Shown here one piece after another: positions 39,326 to 58,619 of a stretch of DNA of 64,000 bases. The stretch's first letter is position 1. Each line of letters opens with the position of its first letter. A program made the position numbers and the translations under genes. Where the stretch lies: positions 12,712,811-12,776,810 of the forward strand of contig NC_135058.1 of NCBI RefSeq assembly GCF_051014685.1, written 5' to 3'. Below the pieces are notes generated by a model. That model was not told the origin of the DNA and did no database searches. It was given only the letters and a program-made list of their open reading frames with translations. The DNA comes from Ptiloglossa arizonensis. Lineage: Eukaryota; Arthropoda; Insecta; Hymenoptera; Colletidae.

Positions 39326-40054
39326 GCGGCACTAAGGCGAGTTTCGTTTTTCGATCGTTACGAGATTGGTGACGCTCGTTCTGCCAATGGGGAGTCGGTA
39401 AGCGGTTCCGCGGCGCGTTCGTCGTCGCGTCTTCGGTCGTACGAACGGAATCGTTCGAACCGAATGTACACGCGTCGTCTCGATTATCTTCACCTCTGTC
39501 CCGGCTATAGTCGGAAAGAAACTCAACCTCGAGCCGCTAGAGGCCACTCCCCCCTCCAAACGGGAATCGCGACGGAGGCTCGTCGCTGTGTTCCAGGGAC
39601 AGAGAACGAACGTGTCCGTGTATTCGCGCCAAGAGGACGAGAGATGGAATGCGCTGGGGGAGAACCTCTCGCGGTGGTCTCGAGCGTCGAGCCCGTTGGC
39701 CCTCGATCCGACTCTAACCGTCGTCGTTACGATTAGGGTGAATAAATTAATCGTCGAAAATACTATAAGTACTATTAAGTGATTTAGATCGAACGAACGT
39801 GGTTACCTTGACGTGCAGGTGAATCGCGCGACAGCAACTCCACCTGTCTCCTCTCGCTCTCTGTCCGCCTCGGTCCTCGTGCGAATACCGGATACAGTGA
39901 TTGCGTGTAATACGGAAAAAAGGACCGTCCGCCGCGCGGGACGCTGGATCAGACGATCTCTAATGCACGGTTTTCGCGTGTACACACGGAAACGCGCGCG
40001 CGTGCGATGTCGCGAGATGCGATGGAACGGATCAGCGGTTTGTTTTTCTTTTTC

Positions 40055-40057
<3 letters not shown>

Positions 40058-40094
<37 letters not shown>
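40058..40094. repeat. (CT)n microsatellite
   Basis: About 18 uninterrupted CT units on +; GA in the sense of the SoxD transcript. Confidence 0.9.
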
Positions 40095-40098
<4 letters not shown>

Positions 40099-40264
40099 TT
40101 TCTCTTTCGTTTCTCTTCGTTTCTCGTCTTCGACACGGCCGACCGGAATGGCGTATCGCTGGAGAGACACACAGACACACACGGACGCACTCTCGCACAG
40201 CACACACACACTAGAAGGAATAGGAACAAGACTTTCTCGGCCGCGCACCGTATCTCGCACGCAC

Positions 40265-40354
40265 GTGTATATGTATATATATCTATATATGTATATATAC
40301 ATACACACATATGTACATATACATATATATGTAAATATATATATATATATAATA
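40265..40354. repeat. (TA)n/(TATG)n microsatellite
   Basis: About 90 bp of alternating T/A with CA and GT variants, ending in a (TA)9-type run. Confidence 0.85.
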
Positions 40355-40501
40355 TTGCGTGTCACGATCGTCCCGCGGCGTGCGAGCGCGACAATCGAAC
40401 GCGATCGAACGTGCTCGAACGAGCATCGGCGGGAGACTGCAATCGAATCGATCCTTCCGGCGCGCGCACGTGACACACATGGCAGTCTTACGAAAAATCA
40501 G

Positions 40502-40592
40502 GTATGTGTATATATATAATGTGTGTATATATATATTTATATCTATATATATATATATATATAGATTTTATTTATTTATTTATTTATTTATG
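40502..40592. repeat. (TA)n followed by (TTTA)n
   Basis: TA-rich run followed by six TTTA units at 40566-40590. In the minus sense the latter supplies overlapping AATAAA hexamers and could act as a SoxD poly(A) region. Confidence 0.8.
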
Positions 40593-40857
40593 TATAATTC
40601 TATATACTCGCGTTAGAATCGCGCTCCGTTCGAGCAACAAACCCGCGAGACGGATACGCCAACGATCGGCGTAGTCGACCGGAAGTCGATCGACGTCGCG
40701 CGAACACCACTCGCGCGTCGCGTACTTAGAACGTTACCTAACCACGCGACATCAGACCTTATCGTTTACGGCGGAGTATCGCCGCCTTGGTCGCGGTTTT
40801 TTGATTACACAGAAGAACAGAATACACCGTGTGCCCCCTGGCTCGCCTTGACGCGTT

Positions 40858-40980
40858 CCTCTCTCTCTCACTCTCTCTCTCTCTCTTTCTCTCTCCCTTT
40901 CGCTCGCACGCTCTCTTTCTTTCTTCCTTCCTCTCTTTCTCTTTCTTTCTTTCTTTCTTTCTTTCTCTCCGCTTCCCCCG
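40858..40980. repeat. Long polypyrimidine (CT/CTTT) tract
   Basis: More than 110 bp of almost pure pyrimidine on + ((CT)n, CTTT and TTTC variants), likely to form triplex or mirror structures. Confidence 0.85.
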
Positions 40981-41590
40981 CGCCGCCGCGTCCTCCTTTT
41001 TCCCCTCTCCGTGACAGCAAAGCGCGCGGGATTAATCGTCGAGCTCGCCGCGGTGTTATCCTCCGTGATCTCACGTTCGGCCGGTGTCTCGTGAAACTCG
41101 GCCCCGGTCGCAGAGGCGGATAACGCGAGAGGGTGGTCGGCCGAGTTCGGTCGGTTGCGCGGCTGCACCAACAACAACACACATACGCGTCCCGTGGCGT
41201 TCTCCACGGTGTTACCGGACACACAGGGGAGGGATACCGGTGGCGCTGACGATAGCGGGAGAGGGTTAGGGTCGAAGGAGTGGGTGGAGGGGGGAGGGTG
41301 TGGGGGACACCTTTCGCGAGTAATCCATCGCGGGCAGCACCGTGCGATCGTGGCGCGGTGGGACGTCAGGCGACACGACGCCGGATCCAGGAAGGAGGAC
41401 TCGCCGCTCCAATTCGTCGGCGGAGCCTATCCGCGCGTCGTACGATGGCACAGAAATAAATCGTTATATCACAACCTCTCGAGGCTTTGAAAACGCTCGG
41501 TCCAACTCTCGAGACGAAACCGCGGTAACCCTCCTCGACGAATTTCAGTTTTCCTACGTTAACGCGCGCGTGGAAACGACGATCGCGGCC

Positions 41591-41705
41591 ACGGACACGG
41601 ACGCGGGCTCGGGCTCGGCCTCGGTGGCGGGCGCTGGCGGTGGTGCGGGCGCGGGCGCGGGCACGGGCGCGGGCACGGGCACGGGCACGGGCACGGGCAC
41701 GGGCA
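41591..41705. repeat. GCGGGC / GGGCAC minisatellite
   Basis: 6-bp units of GGGCAC, GGGCGC and GGCTCG type in tandem, most regular over 41645-41705. It produces Gly/Ala/Thr-repeat and Arg/Ala-repeat frames on the two strands, which are not genes. Confidence 0.8.
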
Positions 41706-41920
41706 TGTGGTTGGCCCGTACGGTCGCCGCGTGTCACCCGTCTCGCGTTCCCGGTTTCATCGGCGCACGGGAACCACGAGGACCGCTCATCCGCCTCCAG
41801 TTACCAGAACAACTCGTGACCGAGTCGCGACGTTGACGCTGCCGCCGCTGCTGCTGCGGCTGCTGCTGCTGCTGAGGACGATGCTCCGGGCGGCCATGGC
41901 GGCTGACCCGGAGCCGCGGT

Positions 41921-49869
<7,949 letters not shown>

Positions 49870-52800
49870 CTGGAAAATCACCAACGAGCAATTAGAAACG
49901 ATTGTCCTCTCTGTCCTTTTTAACCTCGCGACACCGTTTCGAACATACTTCAGCTCGGTTTTGTCGAACGATTCGAAAGCAAAACTAACGCGATCGTTGA
50001 TCACAGCTATGGTAACGATTCTCAAATATTGTCTCGGGTTGTTCGAAAAGTCATTTCGTTCTCCAAAATGGAGAATATAGAATTTAGTAAAATGTATAAT
50101 TTAGTTTTGTACACTCTGAAAAAATCGTGTTTCATTTTTACCGAAAAAAAGAAATGACTCTCCTAACGACCCAATACTTTTCTCTGGAAGAAACATTATA
50201 CCACGATATCTCGAATAATTCATTCCGCAAGGTTGTACAATAAAGTACGACAGTAACTGTTTTAAAAGTGTTCGAAAAATAAATTTGAAAACGCGACACG
50301 GTAAAATACGATAGAAATAGAAAGTATCACCGAGAAGTCTCGCGAGATTATTATATACAGCAACTATTCTAAAAACGATGGAAAGTAAAAATTCGGTGGA
50401 GAAACTTTAAATAGGTTTTTAGCAGGGAGAGGTCAGCGTTGAACTTTTTCTAATTCCAGTACTGTATTCGAAACTTGTTCCAAATACGTACAACAGAGAG
50501 AGATAACCTTCGAATCGGTTTCTCCCGTAATTGTCGGGTCGTTTCCTAATAAATAAATTGTATCGTCGCGCGGAAACCAAAAATTCATCCGGTTAAGAAT
50601 CCCGTAGTTCCTTTTAACCCGAAACATTTGATCCTTTTTCGCGACGAACTCGTTTTCACCGATCAACCTCGAGCGTCTTATTTCTTCTCGCGATTGCTTC
50701 TCGTTCCCCTCCCCACCTCCCCTCTCCCAACCCCATCTTCCATTTAATTGAGATATAAAATCACGCTCGTCGGGGACTCATCCGCCATCGGAATTTTATT
50801 ATATTATTTACCGCCGCGAACGAAGTTAACCCCTTAAGACGCTGAATACACGCAACGAACGAGGCTCGGTGTAATTACTGTTTACTTTCCGACAAAATAA
50901 TAGTAATAAATAGAGTTTCATGAATACCGAGACCCCGAGAACCTGTTTCCAAGCAATGGCTTCCAAGAAAGTGTAATAAAAGGTGAATGAGCGCCGATAT
51001 TAACTTTAATTGCCGGTTTTAGCGCGTCGAACGGAAGCACGTTCCAACGGGGAAAGTGAGACGCAAAAACAAATGTAATTGCTATAAAGTGATAACGCGA
51101 CCGAGAAAGAACTCGCGTCGCCTTTAAAGCGCGTCTTAAATCACTCGACGAGCGGTGCGAATAATTATACCGCGTGGTGTTCATCGTTTCCATCGGTACG
51201 TTGGTATACGATGTCACCGATACGATTCGGTATCGACGAAAGTGGTTTCAACGCGTTTCGTTGGAACTGGTGTTCCACGATTCGTTGAACGCCGATGGAA
51301 AAATCTTCGTTCTCGAAAAACGTGTCCCGATCCCGCTTATGCAACACAGATAGTGCGGAACGACTCGCGTTTACCCACAGTTATGAAAATTCCACCGCGT
51401 TAATTTCCTTGTTAGCGATGTACCCACGCTCCTCCGACGCTAATCGTTCGAACGGGTACAAAGAATTGGAATAAAATCTGACAAGGTGCTCCGATCATTT
51501 GCATTCAATGCGAACCAACAGGTATTGTGCATCCTGATCAGCCACGGTGTTTACGAATCTCTGTACAAATTAGTTTGTTACGTAATCGAGAGCTAGATCG
51601 AACGAGATATCAATCGAGCTTCGTACGAGTCTTTCGGATCGAATTTCGAAACGTATCTATCGGGTGTACGAATTAATTCTCGGCCTTTGAAATCGATCGA
51701 AGGTTCGTTTATAAATAATTGAATTCCACTTCGATCTTTCAAATAATCTCCGTCAGTTTCTGTGCATTTCTTTTCTTTCCAATGCAAATGCGAAAAGTCT
51801 AGTGTTTAATGCGTCGTTTCTTGGAGACCATTGTGTTTATTATTAGTTTTTAAGGTTACGTCGATTACGGAGTTGGGTTTTATCGGTTCGAAGTTCCTCT
51901 TGTATCCTCATTTTAATGTCCCGCGCGATCGAGAAGAAGTTTAGTTTAAATAAAAGTACCGTAGGTTAATCAATTTAGGGATCGGGAATCAATTTATACG
52001 CCCGGTATAATTTTAACGGGATTATCGCGCGAAGAAATAAGAATTAAACTTTACAGACTGGAATTTATTTATCATCGGAGCCGAATTTTCAGCGACACGA
52101 TGAAGAGATATTTGCGCAACACGTATCTTAGAGACAGTTCTCTTTCGCACACCTGATCGAGTATCTCCTCGATTGTAGCCGCGTGTCACTCGTGGTCCGG
52201 GATGCCAGATTCTAGCGCACAATTTCCGGCACAAGTATTTCTATGCACTTAACTTATTGCCATCGAACAATGGAGGTACACGGTTACCGTGCTGTAAACT
52301 CAACAGGGAAGAACGAGAAGAAAGGACGGTAAATATAAATTCGTGGTTAGTTTAACGAGGTTAGACTTTATAGCAGCACTTTAGCCGCACCTTGTCTCTT
52401 GGACCTTTTGTTTCATTTTTCTCGCGTATCTAATTTTGTTTTCCACCTATTCCTATTTCCTATAATATATTTATATGTAAATGGCGGTAAAAGTCGAACA
52501 GGAGTGAATCTAGGTGAAAAAACCGGTGGAAATCTAGAGTGACATCTTCTCGTGCACAGTTTTATTTACGAATAAATCGATATTATATATTCGTAGAGTA
52601 CACGTACGATCGTACGCTACGTCCCTTACGCTAATGTACGTGGAATGTCACTGTGCTATTCGAAGTGTTCCGATTTCTTACTTTAGATACCAAAGGACGA
52701 ACACTGAAATAAAATTACTTCGAATCGGACACAATGAGAAACCGGGCCATCGTTACAATTTATAAACTCAATTGTGTCTTCTAAATGTGTAGCGTCGATT

Positions 52801-55650
52801 TGAAATTAAAACTCCGTACGTAAAGTATCGCTTTACTTACTTAAACTCTCTCTCTCTTTCGACTAGTACCATATCGGTTCGGTACCACCATGTGTACAAT
52901 AAAACACGATACTCGTCTCAACGGTCATCTTTCGTCGCTAAAAGTACCGAACGAACCGCTTAATTATCATTCTCTCCCGAATTAATTTCTCCCAACAACT
53001 CCCATCGGTCGTGTATCCACCGAAATCACTCTGTCCCCCGACAACCTTAAAAAAGATCCATCCGGTAACAAACAACGAGAAAAAGCCTAAGGGACGACTT
53101 CCACACGATTCTTGGCGTTCCATCGTGTCGTCTCGAGATTGTTCGTCGATCTCGCGATCGTTTTCCAAAGTCGTGGACGTTCCCGGACAATTACGATGTC
53201 AAGGTGTGCAGGCTGACCCCTTGGAGGGAAAATTGGGACGCGGATACACGCCCCTCCTGGCAGAAGGGTGGCGTCGTCGGATGCCGTGGATTCCAGGAAT
53301 TTCTTTTCCAGCTAGACGTCCATTAGTTACGGGCCGTGGTAGCCGCTATTAATTCAAGGGGACGGGTTTTCAACGCGCCCCGACGCCCGTGGATAGCGTA
53401 ACAATTCAACATGGCTAATATCATTGTACTTTCCTACGACCTGGCCGCGGTCCAGATACGCTCGAAGTTTAAAGTCTATTTTAGACGATAAGGAAGACGT
53501 TTATTCATCCAGCCTGGCCACCGGCTGCAAACGTCACGCACACGCACGATATTCGACGCGCGCGTGTAACCCTCTCCGCCTCGACTCGGGGGCCTTTCCG
53601 CGCGCGCGATTATTAATCCCCGATGCTCGATGGTAGATCGCGACGCATGATTTACGATCCCCTCGCTGCACTGGCCGCGCGGTTTCCTCTAATAACGGGT
53701 ACCCCGGTGAAAAGGGAACGAGAGACCTCGATGCTAGTCGCCCCTTCCGTTGTGTGAATGGTAACGCGTGATTTTCTTTTCATTCTTTTTCTTTCTTTCG
53801 TTCTTTCTCTTGTTTTTTCTTCTTCTTTTTTTTTTGCGTTTCTCGTGGAAGAGATAGCTTCCCGTTCACGCGCAACGCGAGACGGCGTATAGACCCCTGA
53901 AAGACAGTTTCCAGATGTCGTCGCTCTACCGCGCGTCTTCACCCTCCGAGCAGGAAATTTCGAACAATAGCTACGAGACGCTGTGTATTTTTGGAATATC
54001 AATTTTTTAAATTTAGTTGTATGGGGAAATGAGACATCTAGGACCCTGATCAGAGGGGTAATTCTTTGTTGAGTCGAAAGCTTCCGAAGATAATATTAAG
54101 GATTCTCTTGGATTGGAAAAGTTAGGTAATTTTGTCAATCATTTGTGTAATGGAAATGGTTATTAAATTGGGCGTGCTTGTATAATTTTTGAATTATTAT
54201 TCTGTAATGCATTTGATTGTGTGGTGACCCACTTGAAAATGTGGGTTTGTATTTTAAAACGATCTTTGTTCGTTTGTATTTTTTTACCTCTTCATCGTTG
54301 TACCGTTTACAAAATCTCTAACACGATACCAATCTAGTAACATCCGAAAATGTTTACGTAGAAAAGTTTACGTACCACGGTTGAAAATGTTACACAATCG
54401 ACGATTGAAAACGCTAAATCGTTATTTACCCGCGAAGATCCTTTGAAAAGAAGTAGCTGGAAAAGTTACTTTTCGAACGGTTCTGTCCAATGAAAAACAC
54501 TATTTTCGATATACACGGTCTCGTCGCCGGTGTTTACCGAACATCGCACAGGCGAGCGTTTCAAAACAAACAGCGCAAATTCGCAAATTAATTACGCTAA
54601 ATATATCGAATATCGCGCGCAAACTATAAGCGATTCTCGTTTACAATACTCGCGGGAAATCAACGGTAACAAATAGCGAGTAAATTAACGACAAGTCCCC
54701 GGGGCGTATTAACAAGGTGTTCGTTACTTACGAAAACGAAAAAACTCCGGTGTCGCGCGTATTAAACGCGACGAAAACGAATGAAATAAAATACTCCCAA
54801 CCTCGTTCCGATATACGTGTAAAACGTTCCAGCTGCGTCGCGCCTTTTCCCGCTCGAACGAGCCTCGACATTCCGAGCGATACGCTTTTCAGCGAGAGAG
54901 AGAAAAGATTTAAAAAAAAAGTAAAAGAATCCACGCGTGTCTGGATAATAAAACGAAAATAATCGATATCCTTCGAATCAAACGGCATTGTCCCGTGGAC
55001 ATTTTCTCCCCCCCGTTGGTTACGTTCGGCAACGCGCTAAGCGATACTCGGTATCGGATAAACTCGCACATTAAGGAGCGACTCTGTATGGAAATGTACT
55101 CGTTAGCGTTAATTATTCTCGTCGGTTCTAATTGCCGCGATCTCGGTCGTTGCGCGCGTCGTAAAAAAAAAAAAGAGAAAAAAACGAAAGATTACGATAA
55201 CTTTGTAAAGATAGCGAAGAGAACCAGGTAATTAATTGTTTCTTTTTTTTTTTCCCCCCTCCTCCGTTTCGAATCATTTTTTTTCCCTCCTTCCATCGAT
55301 CGCTGTCATTTTCATCGGTGTTTCTCCCGGTTGGTGCGCGCGCTCGCATAGGTACGTACGTACGATCGCGCGTAAATACTCGTACTGGGCGAGAGAAGCT
55401 GGTTCCACGTTCGTTCGACGAGGAGGACATTTTTATCGGACGGTCGGTCGTCGTCGGGGGAAGAATGGCGGCGCGCGTTCATTAACAGAATCGTGGTCGG
55501 TGGTGTGGTCGGGCACCGTGCCTCGAGAAACGCGAACAACGTCTCCGTGGACAATAAACGGGACCGGGTGACTGTTTCGGGAACCCATTCTAACGTTGCG
55601 CGCTATAATAATAATCGTCGAATGGGGGGAGGGTTGGCCGGGAGGGTGTG
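49870..55650. other. Probable SoxD upstream intron, no exon recognised
   Basis: No reading frame with a SoxD N-terminal motif or other domain could be identified on the minus strand. A MITE (50033-50176) lies here. A pyrimidine tract occurs at 53780-53835. Short poly-A/T and CT patches are scattered. Confidence 0.45.
50033..50176. mobile_element. MITE with mariner-like terminal inverted repeats (copy 2)
   Basis: The left end, CGGGTTGTTCGAAAAGTCATTTCG, is inverted at the right end (GAAATGACTCTCCTAACGACCCAATA). The whole element matches the one at 12945-13081 in reverse orientation, including CGTGTTTCATTTTTACCGAAAA and a Leu/Asn-neutral AT core. No coding capacity. Confidence 0.72.
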
Positions 55651-55654
55651 GTGG

Positions 55655-56000
55655 GGTGTGAGAGCCAATGGAACTTCATTATTCATTTGCAAAGTTCAGT
55701 TATGCCGATGATACGTATCCATGACAGCTATACACCGCCCACAGTGGCTAAATATAAACAGGCGGGCTGCCAGCAAGTTCCATTCACATTCACATCCACA
55801 CGCGACGCCGCGGTTCAGTAAGTGAGAGCATAAGAATATGAGGAGCCCCGTTCTGAATATGCATCCGCGCATTGACGCCAACTGCACCGCCTAAACTTAG
55901 CCACGCAATTACCGAAACATACCTACCCCCATAATCGCTCTTCTGCCGGTTATCTCTGTCCCTGTTGCGATAGAAAGCGAACACCGGTGCCCATCGGAGC
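55655..56000. promoter_or_regulatory. Candidate regulatory element cluster A
   Basis: A compact block of complex, non-repetitive sequence unlike the surrounding drifted DNA. It contains TGACAGCT (Meis/Hth-like), TTTGCAAAG, ATATGCAT (octamer-like), GGAACTT palindromic words and ACAGTGGCTAAATATAAACA (55741-55760) followed by GGC. Part of the motif recurs in cluster B at 57103. Location upstream of the known SoxD exons suggests an intronic or promoter-distal enhancer. No conservation data were available. Confidence 0.35.
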
Positions 56001-56939
56001 GAGGGAGAGGATAACGGGGCATCGAACGCGGGGATCGCGATAGATTTCTCGCGATCGAGGAACGCGTCGATCGGTATACGATCCGATCGGTGACCGTGTA
56101 ACGGTTTCAACAGTTTTTCCCGAATTATTTTTCGACAGCTTCGATCGCGCGGTTTCGACCGACCGAACGAACAGTTTTTATCGATTCGTGTAATCGGTTT
56201 TTCGTTGGTTAAATTCGATACGGTTTCGAGAGAAGTCGAAAGTAATGTTCACTGGCACGTGCCACGCGAGAGGAACAAACTTCCGACCATCGACCAACGT
56301 ATTCTCGGTAGAGTCGACCAAACGGAATTCAGAAAGAGGATGTATCTCTACAGTTTGCACAATTGTCCTGCGACGAGTTTTTATTTTTTGATATCGTTAT
56401 TTACGTTGAATCTTCGCGCAATCTTACAAAATTCAAGATAATTTCAACAACCATCTAAAGAGTCACGCGTTCGAAATATTAAAAATTGAGAGAGTGGTGA
56501 ACGCTGTCACTTGTTTCTCAACAATCCTAGAACGTTTATCCAGATACTGACACGACTGTACTCGTATCGAACGCATTAGAATACACATAAAAGTAACTAT
56601 AGAAACATATTCCTTTAAAACGATCAATCTTTTCGATATTATCCGATACAGAAGCTTCGATTACTTTAAAGAAAGCATCGCGAACCCCTGTGAAACAATT
56701 CGAGGAATATTTTCCAAGAAGACGTGCAGTATCTCTCCCCCGGTGAAACCGGACGTACACCTCGAGCGGTTTATAAAATAATTCTCGAAACGTTTCACGG
56801 TGGGAACGCGTGCGCGCGACACATGGGCGCGTCCTCTTAGACGGCGAATTCAAAAGTAAACCGCGAAGAAAATCGAGCTTAATAACTCGTCCGGCGGTCT
56901 TTTGTCGCGAGCGGGTAGCTGGGTAACGAAAGACGAAGG

Positions 56940-57150
56940 CTAAAGGCCACGGAAATTTGAATCTAGATTTAGAATCGGAGCCACTGGAGTGCAAGGGGAC
57001 ATGCAGGGATGACGTAGATCCACCGGAAGTGGTTCATACTTCACGTGCGTTATAAAGACTGTCACTGTGGCACTGTCTAAAATTACGACGACGGCCGAAC
57101 CAACAGTGGCTTTAATACAAGCAGGCACCGGGGCGACGTTCGCGATCACG
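56940..57150. promoter_or_regulatory. Candidate regulatory element cluster B
   Basis: Dense recognisable binding words: GATGACGTAG (CRE-like), ACCGGAAGT (ETS consensus, about 57022), CACGTGC (E-box, about 57042), TATAAAG, and ACAGTGGCTTTAATACAAGC (57103-57122) followed by AGGC, similar to the block in cluster A. No reading frame is supported. Confidence 0.35.
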
Positions 57151-57256
57151 TAGGGCGACGTTCACCGTGAACGTCGATCCCTCTCGATCCTTCCTGGAGA
57201 GAAAAATTCAAACACGGATCGATCCAACGTACACGAAATACACTCTCTTTCTTTCT

Positions 57257-57259
<3 letters not shown>

Positions 57260-57287
<28 letters not shown>

Positions 57288-57305
57288 GCACCCACCCACC
57301 CACCG
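57260..57305. repeat. (CT)n then (CACC)n microsatellite
   Basis: About 13 CT units followed by CACCCACCCACCCACC. Confidence 0.85.
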
Positions 57306-57732
57306 TGTCCATTCCCGTGAAATATGCAGACCGAGACAACGAGGAGAGAAACGACAAAGAGAGCGCTCGCCTGCACTCTTAATGGAATTTTAAAAGAGTG
57401 AAGCCCCGGAATTCGACGACGCGCAGGGGTGGCCGCAGGGATACATAAATTATGGACCGCTTTGAACGGGATTCGCTACCGTGCCGGCCGCTGCAATGAA
57501 ACTTGTGAATGCGGAATCTAGGGCAACCGGAAGCGGTATTTTCGTGGCGCGGCTTTTCCTCCGCGAAGAAGAGCGGATCGTCGCCGTTATTGCCAGGAAG
57601 GTCCACCGTCCATCGAGCCTGATATTCCGTTACCCTCGTTGGACGGAAACGAGCGGTGAAAATCGAGCCGTGGCTTCGAAACGTTTCGATTTTGCCTCAG
57701 CGAGATCCCGACCGTTCTTACAAAATGGACGA

Positions 57733-58260
57733 CGGTATTTTTAAGGTATTTTTCTTATTCTTTTATTATCGTACGATGGCGAGTAGATCGCGGTGCGGTA
57801 TATTTATCGTTAGGGTTCCTCTTCGATTGAACCGTGCTCGTAGCTTCTCCGTTCGGAGAATTTTTTTGGAAAACGAACGAAAGGTATTTTTAAGGTATTT
57901 TTCTTATTCTTTTATTATCGTACGGTGGCGAGTAGATCGCCCTGGTATATTTATCGTTAGCGTTTCTCTTCGGTGGCGTAATTGGGAATGTTTCGGGGTC
58001 TGCTCGGTAAACATGGAGGGGTGCTGCGGGAAGAATGTATCGAGTAATATTGGGAAGAATTAAATTGTATTTGTAGCTTTTCGATTCGGGGAATTTTTGG
58101 AAAATGAAGGATGATTTTTTATGGTATTTTGTTATTGTATTCTTAAGTTGTAGGAACGAATCTATCGCAGTGGTATATTTATTATTATTATTTCTCTTTA
58201 GAGACGAAATGGAGTAATTTTGAAGAATTTTAGGGGGAATTTCCTTTGTAAATTTCATGT
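57733..58260. repeat. Tandem duplication, 3 diverging units
   Basis: GGTATTTTTAAGGTATTTTT, CTTATTCTTTTATTATCGTACG, GGCGAGTAGATCGC, GGTATATTTATCGTTAG and TAGCTTCTCCGTTCGGAGAAT recur at about 57734 and 57883. A more diverged third unit begins near 58123 with ATGGTATTTTGTTATTGTAT. The first two units are nearly identical over about 90 bp. Confidence 0.8.
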
Positions 58261-58436
58261 AATATTGGGAAAAAATGTTATTTTTAATTTAAGAACGAGT
58301 AAATTTAACCAACGAAAATTGCAAAAACGCCTTTCTTTCGTTAGAAAGTCAAGTCAGTTCCACCCTTGCGTAACAAAGGTACTCCATTAGCATTATCAAT
58401 CTATATTTTAGTACAGTAACCCACTTATCCTCCTTA

Positions 58437-58612
58437 CGAATGAACATTCCCTGTGTTTGCACCTCACTCTTTGTAGGTTACAAAAATATGGTAAACAAAG
58501 AACGTAGTTGGTCCGTCGTCGAGATACTCGGTTGAAAATCGCTACAAATGAACATTCCCCGTAGTTTGTGGCTGACTCTTTGTACGTAAGAGAAATATGT
58601 TAAACAAAGAAC
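58437..58612. repeat. Direct duplication, two ~70-bp units
   Basis: AATGAACATTCCC[TC]GT, GTTTG, ACTCTTTGTA, AATATG and TAAACAAAGAAC occur in the same order at about 58440-58505 and 58547-58609. Confidence 0.7.
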
Positions 58613-58619
58613 TCGTTTA

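Larger units (their letters stand above)
35779..41920 (-). other. SoxD 3' UTR / downstream flank, no coding exon
   Basis: No exon on either strand is supported in these 6.1 kb. Composition is AT-rich near POLR3C, then simple-repeat- and GC-rich towards the SoxD stop codon at 41921. Minus-strand AATAAA signals (TTTATT on +) occur near 39143, in the TTTA run at 40566-40590, and near 35920, so SoxD mRNAs could end at several places. Long frames on both strands at 39.2-41.8 kb are made by (CT)n, (AT)n and GC-rich repeats and are rejected. Confidence 0.5.

Noticed and set aside
39813..40519. Frames of 130-175 codons on both strands
   Set aside because: They are produced by (CT)n and (TA)n microsatellites (Ser-Leu, Arg-Glu and Ile-Tyr runs).
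40752..41224. 156-codon minus frame with Arg/Glu/Lys repeats
   Set aside because: It is the translation of a polypurine simple repeat; no domain.
41342..41836. Gly/Ala/Thr-repeat protein frame
   Set aside because: It arises from the GGGCAC minisatellite. The opposite strand gives an equally long Arg/Ala frame.
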